DNA from: Sorex araneus
Taxonomy: Eukaryota > Chordata > Mammalia > Eulipotyphla > Soricidae
Reading direction: 5' to 3'
Assembly (NCBI RefSeq): GCF_027595985.1
Contig: NC_073303.1
Location: forward strand, 372,012,386 to 372,076,385
Length of the DNA stretch: 64,000 nucleotides
Shown in pieces: positions 59,111 through 64,000 of this stretch. Under the pieces are notes generated by a model. The model was not told the DNA's origin. It saw only the letters and a program-made list of their open reading frames with translations, and did no database searches. The translations under genes and the position numbers were made by a program. Every line of letters begins with the position of its first letter. The first letter of the stretch is position 1.

Positions 59111-59450
59111 CAGAGTCTGACTCACTTTAGCCACCACCGTGGTGGTTGTGATTTTGCAAAGAGCTAGCAGAGGAGATTGCTAGCGTTGGGCGATCATTGG
59201 AGAGGAGAGAAGTGCCCCTGTAGCATGGAGAGAGGTTCAGTCATTTAAAAGTTAAACAGAGAGAGGGAATTTGCAGACAGCACTCGGGGTGGAGGGGGGG
59301 AGGGACCCTGGGGCCATCGATGGGGGAGAATGGGAACTGGTGGAGGGATGGTTACTTGAGTATTGTATAACTGTAACACAGGCACGAAACTTTGTAACTG
59401 CACCCTCATGGTGACTGACTAATTAAAAAAATAAAAATTAAAAAAAATTA
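59111..59450 (+). mobile_element. LINE 3'UTR end, sense
   Basis: GAATGGGAACTGGTGGAGGG, TGTATAACTGTAACACAGGC, CTCATGGTGACTGACTAATT and an A-rich tail (AAAAAAATAAAAATTAAAAA). Left boundary uncertain. Confidence 0.65.
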
Positions 59451-59799
59451 AGTGTCCATGTAATAGAGAAGGGATCACTAAGAAAATGATGGCTGGAGGA
59501 ACCAGTCGGGATGGGAGATGCGTGCCGAAAGTAGACAATGGATCAAACATGATGACCTCTCAGTGTCTGTGTTGCAAGCCATAATGCCCAAAAGTAGAGA
59601 GAGAATATGGGGAATATTGTCTGCCATGAAGGAAGGGGGTGGGTATACCCGGGATATCGGTGGTGTGGAATGTGCACTAGTGGAGGGATGGGTGTTTGGT
59701 CATTGTGTGATTGTAACCCAAACATGGAAGCTTGTAACTATCTCATGGTGATTCAATAAAATTAAAAAAAAATAAAATAAAAAATAAAAGTGAAACAGA
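59451..59799 (+). mobile_element. L1 3' end, sense
   Basis: GATGACCTCTCAGTGTCTGTG, GGGGAATATTGTCTGCCATG, CATCTCATGGTGATTCAATAAA-type terminus (59745-59760) and an A-rich tail. The same 3'UTR segment as the antisense copies at 306 and 58449. Confidence 0.85.
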
Positions 59800-59964
59800 A
59801 GGGCTGGAGCAATAGCACAGCGGGCAGGGCATTTGCTTTGCACGCTGCTGACCAGGTTTAGATTCCCAGAATACCATATGGTCCCCTGAGCACCACCAGG
59901 AGTAATTCCTGAGCACAGAGCCAGGAGTAACCCCTGTGAATTGCCGGGTGTGACCCAAAAAAGA
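59800..59964 (+). mobile_element. Type A SINE, sense, inserted after an L1 tail
   Basis: GGGCTGGAGCAATAGCACAGCGGGC head, CATATGGTCCCCTGAGCACC, AGGAGTAATTCCTGAGC, GGGTGTGACCC and a short A tail. Confidence 0.93.
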
Positions 59965-61317
59965 ATCTTTCACAGCTCCAGCATCTGCCCCAGTGTGGCC
60001 CTTCTCACTAAGCAGCCCCTCGCCACTGAAGCCTGCTCATCCCCAAACAATCTGGAGCCCAAGACACACAGCCTGTAGAAACTGAGGCTGCCTTGTAGAG
60101 TCAGCCAGTTGAGAGCGTGTGTAGGGTGTTCTGCTCATGTGTCTGTGCTCTTCCCTCTGTTCTTGTACATTGGTAAGCTTCCCTGTTCTCCAGAAGCACT
60201 CCTGATGCATTACATGTGTTCACGGAATCTCTCATCCTCGGAGTATTAAATATTTGAACCGAGATGGTCAGCCTGGTTGCTATGGGCACTCAGAGGGCCT
60301 AGCAGGGCCTTCATTCCTGCATTTGCTTTAGAGAAACACACATCTTTCCTAGGTCACCTGGACCATCAAGGCCTCTTCCTCTCTAAGACCTTCTGTATTT
60401 CCACTGGGACGGTGGCATCATCCCCGAAGTGTTCCCTCCAGTGGAATGGGGGTTACTTTTCATTCAGGAAGTGCCACTAATTATTGAACCCAGGCTGGAA
60501 AGTTCTTGCCATGGGCATGCTTTCAGAATTTGAACCTTTGCTTCCCACCTTTGGGGACACTCAAGCATGCTTCTTTGCTCCTTTTGATCCACTGACTGCT
60601 TCCTCCTTTCAAAATGCTATTTGCAGTACAATGGAAGTACCTTTCCTTCAGCTGCTTCTGCTTCTGCCCTCCGTTCAGGGGAGGGCTCCTATGCTGAGGG
60701 TGAGTGCTCTGGACAGTTTGAATCCTAAGAGCCAGATGGTGCCCTCTTTGTGTCTCATTGCTCACCCCTCCGTCTCCTCACACTGAGCTTTTGCAGCTGG
60801 GTCATCCAAATGGCAGAAGGACTATCCAGCTGCTCAGCCTCTTCTTCCTGCCCATGGTCTGTAACCAGTTCACCTTCTGTCCATCACCAAAGCCACTTCT
60901 GTCTAGCAGCTGGTGATGCCTCTCGTGTGTCCTGGTTCATGGGGGCCTGGGGGGCAGGAAGTCAGAGAGAGCCTCTCACATGGAGAAAATCACGTGACAT
61001 CCTCCCCGCTAGCCCTTCCATTTCTGAAGCTGGCTAAGTTTCTTCCCCAGGAAGCTCTGTGGCCTTAGACGCAGCCTTTACATCAGAGGCTGATCAGCTG
61101 AATGTGGGCAGACTCCGGCTTCTCCTGGAAGGAACGAGTGTTTGAGCTCTTACGGTAGAGGGTTCAGCAGGATAGATTGCATGTCAAGGATCTCTTGGAT
61201 AATAACCTCCTTGAACGATACCTTTGACAATTTAATTCTGGATCACAAGCATCGTCTTGGTTTGCTTTATAGGTTTATTTTAATCATGCAATGGTTGGAG
61301 ATACTAATTTGTGTAAG
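59965..61317. other. Intronic, nothing recognised
   Basis: No gene or clear repeat in this moderately GC-rich stretch. Confidence 0.4.
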
Positions 61318-61388
61318 TGTGAGTGTGTGTGTGTGTGTGTGTGTTTATGAGCTCGTGCATATCTGTGTGTGTGTGGGGGGGGGGGGGT
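61318..61388. repeat. Interrupted (TG)n with a G-run end
   Basis: Two TG tracts (61318-61343 and 61362-61374) separated by about 20 bp; the second passes into a run of about 12 G. Confidence 0.9.
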
Positions 61389-63109
61389 GTAAGTCATCTC
61401 AGGAAGTGCTCCGTGGGTTCAGGTCCAGTCAGTCGTCTCTGCTCTGAAAGTTCACTGCTTGGCCTCTGTGGGACTTGATCCAGGAGTACTGGGGTCAGCA
61501 GCACTACACCTGCCAGTGTTTGGGGGACTCCCTGGTTTCAGGATCCAACTCAGGACCCAGGCACTGCACTCCAGCTATTTCAATTAACTTCCCCCCAGAT
61601 GTTATACTTTTGAACACACATGGAGAATTTCTGTAGAAAAAAATAGAATATCCTGTTGCTTCTATTTGTTATAGCAGCTTAGGATTCCCTGCCTTGCTGT
61701 AACTGAGAAGTACTAATATATGAAAACCACCAAGGTGTTTTACTGTTCTCAGCTTATCTTTCTGGCCCCAGAAGGCTACTCAGAGCCCCAGAGCGTGCTT
61801 ACAAAATGAACCTGTAACATAGAGAAAATGTTACTGACACCACTAATACCCTTGAAATAGGCATTACTCATAGCCAGCTCTCCACAAAACAGCTCTTTCT
61901 TCTTAGGTGTCCCCAGACATGAATTACCTAACAAATCAGCTTGCTTGATCCCCCTACCATGGAATGTTGAAATAATTATAGAGTGGTTTAGGGCTTAAAC
62001 ATAGCCATTATTTAATACATCAGATGCTATTAAATGGATATATAAACATATTGTCTACTGTTTCCTTCGTGTTGATGGAAATATCTATAAGATATTTTTA
62101 CAAAAGATGTCAGCAAGCCAATAAAAATTCTTTAGTAGTTATATAAATTAAAAGTATAAATTAGGAAGTGACTCATCTTCAGCAGTGACATTGACCCTCA
62201 GTCACTTTACATAGGAGTGAGTTTAATTGTTAGCTCAAAAGTTTTCAATAGGATACTGGTTAGATATTCAGATACTGCTATCAACTCAAAAGTTTTGATC
62301 ATATGAACTTAAGGCAGAGCCTAGAAGTTGACACTTTCAACAAACAGTTATTTTGATGCAGGAAATTTATAAGCAAAACTTCAAAAAATTATTACTTTAT
62401 GAACTCCCAATAAATCATTGAATTATTTAGTGGTCCTTTAAAATTTTGTAATGAGACAAATATTTAGAGTACAGGTTGTAATGTACTTACAAAGTTGTGC
62501 TTTATTTAAAAAATTACATGTGGAATGATTTTCATACTATAAATCAGTGGATTCTATATATTAGTCTTTTTTTCCCCCTAAAAAAGGAATGTACATCAGT
62601 CAAATATTTTCCTGGAAATTAAGTTTTGGTTTTCATTGCCAGATCAATTCTCAGTAATACTTTTCTTGCTTCAACTTAAATGCCATTTACTGAGAAAGCA
62701 CTTATCTGAACTTTGCTGCTTCTCCGACTACATGATTTCTTGGCATTCTGTGGGTGCTTTGGGGGGTCATTAGAAGTACAGCTGTAGTTCAGCCTGGCAC
62801 ACTGCACTTCCAGCTCCAAGCTCACAATGATGAGTCTATGTGAATCAACCCCGGCTCCTCCCTGCCGCCCTCCTGAGCCTCATCCACATGCTCCTGTATA
62901 TCTGGCTTCTTGAGACCTCCTTCCCTCATTGGAACAGATGATGATTATATTGGCATCATGTGAAGGCAGAAAAAGGCCCAACTTGAGCTCTATCTGCCAG
63001 GACAGCCCAGTTTGGCCACCAGGATCTTGTCGAGGACATGCCTCTGGTCCAGGAAATGGTTGAAGAGTGGAACCTCCGCCCCTTCCCCTCTGTTGTTGGG
63101 GGAACTAAG
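61389..63109. other. Intronic, mostly unrecognised
   Basis: 61490-61577 has a weak type A SINE likeness (GGGGGACTCCCTGGTTTCAGG). The rest is AT-rich single-copy sequence with no exon. Confidence 0.35.
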
Positions 63110-63516
63110 GTAGTGATTGTTGGTTACACCCACATCCATTGCAGGGCTCACACATTTGAGTTGTAGTGCTCACTAGAGTTATGTTAGGTTGTTTGTTAGG
63201 TTGTTTGTAGTCTTGGTTGTTTTTAGTTAGGTTGTTTGTAGTCTTGACCCTGGTGCTTACCGGGAAGGTATATCGCTCTGACCACAGTTTTTGGATAACT
63301 GTTGAGTTGTCCTGCTTGCCAGGGGTTGGATCTGTTAGTTGTGGTGTAAACACACACCTGATTGCAGTGGGGCTGCAAGTTGCTTGTGGCACTAGCAATC
63401 AGAAATGTCACAGGGGCTAGACACAGCTGCCAGAATTGTACTGGACACATGTGATGGCACCAAGATCAAACTCACGACGTCAGCTTTGAAAGCTGTACCT
63501 GCTGAGCCAGCCCTCT
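63110..63516 (-). mobile_element. Possible old SINE-like element, antisense, with internal repeat
   Basis: The right end (CACCAAGATCAAACTCACGACG ... GCTGTACCTGCTGAGCCAGCCC) resembles an inverted tRNA-like head. The left part does not fit types A or B and contains a 31-bp-period direct repeat at 63195-63246. Identity uncertain. Confidence 0.35.
63195..63246. repeat. Direct repeat, period 31 bp
   Basis: GTTAGGTTGTTTGTAGTCTTG occurs perfectly at 63195-63215 and 63226-63246, with a third partial GTTAGGTTGTTTG just upstream. Confidence 0.9.
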
Positions 63517-64000
63517 TCTCCGAAGGGGCTCCTTTACCTTGCTAATCTTAATAGGAGCTAAATGGTTACTTTCAACTTTATGAAGGTGTCAAAAAGAATT
63601 AACTATACAATTATTATGTACCCAGTGAAGACAATTCAAAACTAAGTGTACCAAATGGGTATTATACATTATTAACACACTAATATACGTGTATCCCTGT
63701 GCATTTAGAGCCAACTCTTAGCTCTGCTAGCATTTTCCCAAGGGTCTCTTCATAGGAACGGAGGCAGGGAGGCATCTCACTGCTGTTCTTGTCTTTGCGG
63801 GCTGGCTGCATTTCTGTGTTCACATGACCAGTCCTCAGTGTTCTTCCAGATCTTTGTCCGTACGCTGTTCTCCATCTGACCTCAACAGACTCATGGCTCC
63901 TGTTTCAGAACTGATAACATCATTCAGAATATTCTTTTGACATTCTTGCACAATTGCAATATATTTTGAAAGGTGTCTCCTCAGACCCCCAGAGATCCCC
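63517..64000. other. Intronic, nothing recognised
   Basis: No gene or clear repeat to the end of the window. Confidence 0.4.

Noticed and set aside
25965-64000. Next CDH7 coding exon (rest of EC1)
   Set aside because: I looked in all listed + strand frames for the expected cadherin continuation (for example a YILSG or DREE-type motif) and found none, so it probably lies beyond the window.

Overview
This is a 64 kb piece of mammalian nuclear DNA, most likely from a shrew (Soricidae, probably Sorex). The clue is dozens of copies of a tRNA-derived SINE that I recognise from memory as the shrew SOR-type element. They are mixed with L1 3' ends and microsatellites. There are no operons, no spliced gene other than the one described here, and nothing viral or bacterial that I can see.

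The only protein-coding sequence I can support is the first coding exon of CDH7 (cadherin-7, a type II classical cadherin) on the + strand, at 25755-25964. It encodes 70 residues: signal peptide, short propeptide, furin site RTKR and the SWVWNQFF start of the mature protein. It ends at a GT donor in phase 0. No later CDH7 exon is visible in the remaining 38 kb, so positions 25965-64000 are read as part of a long intron.

Layout. 1-11.5 kb is probably 5' flanking DNA with old L1 and SINE copies. 11.54-13.48 kb is a strong CpG island, the likely CDH7 promoter and non-coding first exon(s), with good splice donors at 12012, 12724 and 13368. 13.5-25.55 kb is the inferred first intron: a SINE-free promoter-proximal block rich in TAATTA motifs, then a SINE-dense part. 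25557-25964 is the exon with 5'UTR and coding start. 26-64 kb is intronic: about 30 SINE copies, several L1 3' ends, microsatellites, a CpG-rich exon-like patch near 32.5 kb, a local tandem duplication at 34.5 kb, a 6 kb SINE-poor block at 42.5-48.5 kb with a cluster of octamer motifs, and a large polypyrimidine tract beside inverted L1 ends at 58-60 kb.

SINEs fall into two families that share a tRNA-like head. Type A (about 180 bp) has a body ending in an A-rich tail. Type B (about 250 bp) has a different body and ends in a repeated CAGTGCTA-like motif instead of poly(A). A longer type B variant also occurs. Several copies carry target-site duplications that define their ends. I found no convincing new biological system; the more interesting points are the tail-less SINE family, the CDH7 5' end, and a few unexplained non-repeat blocks.
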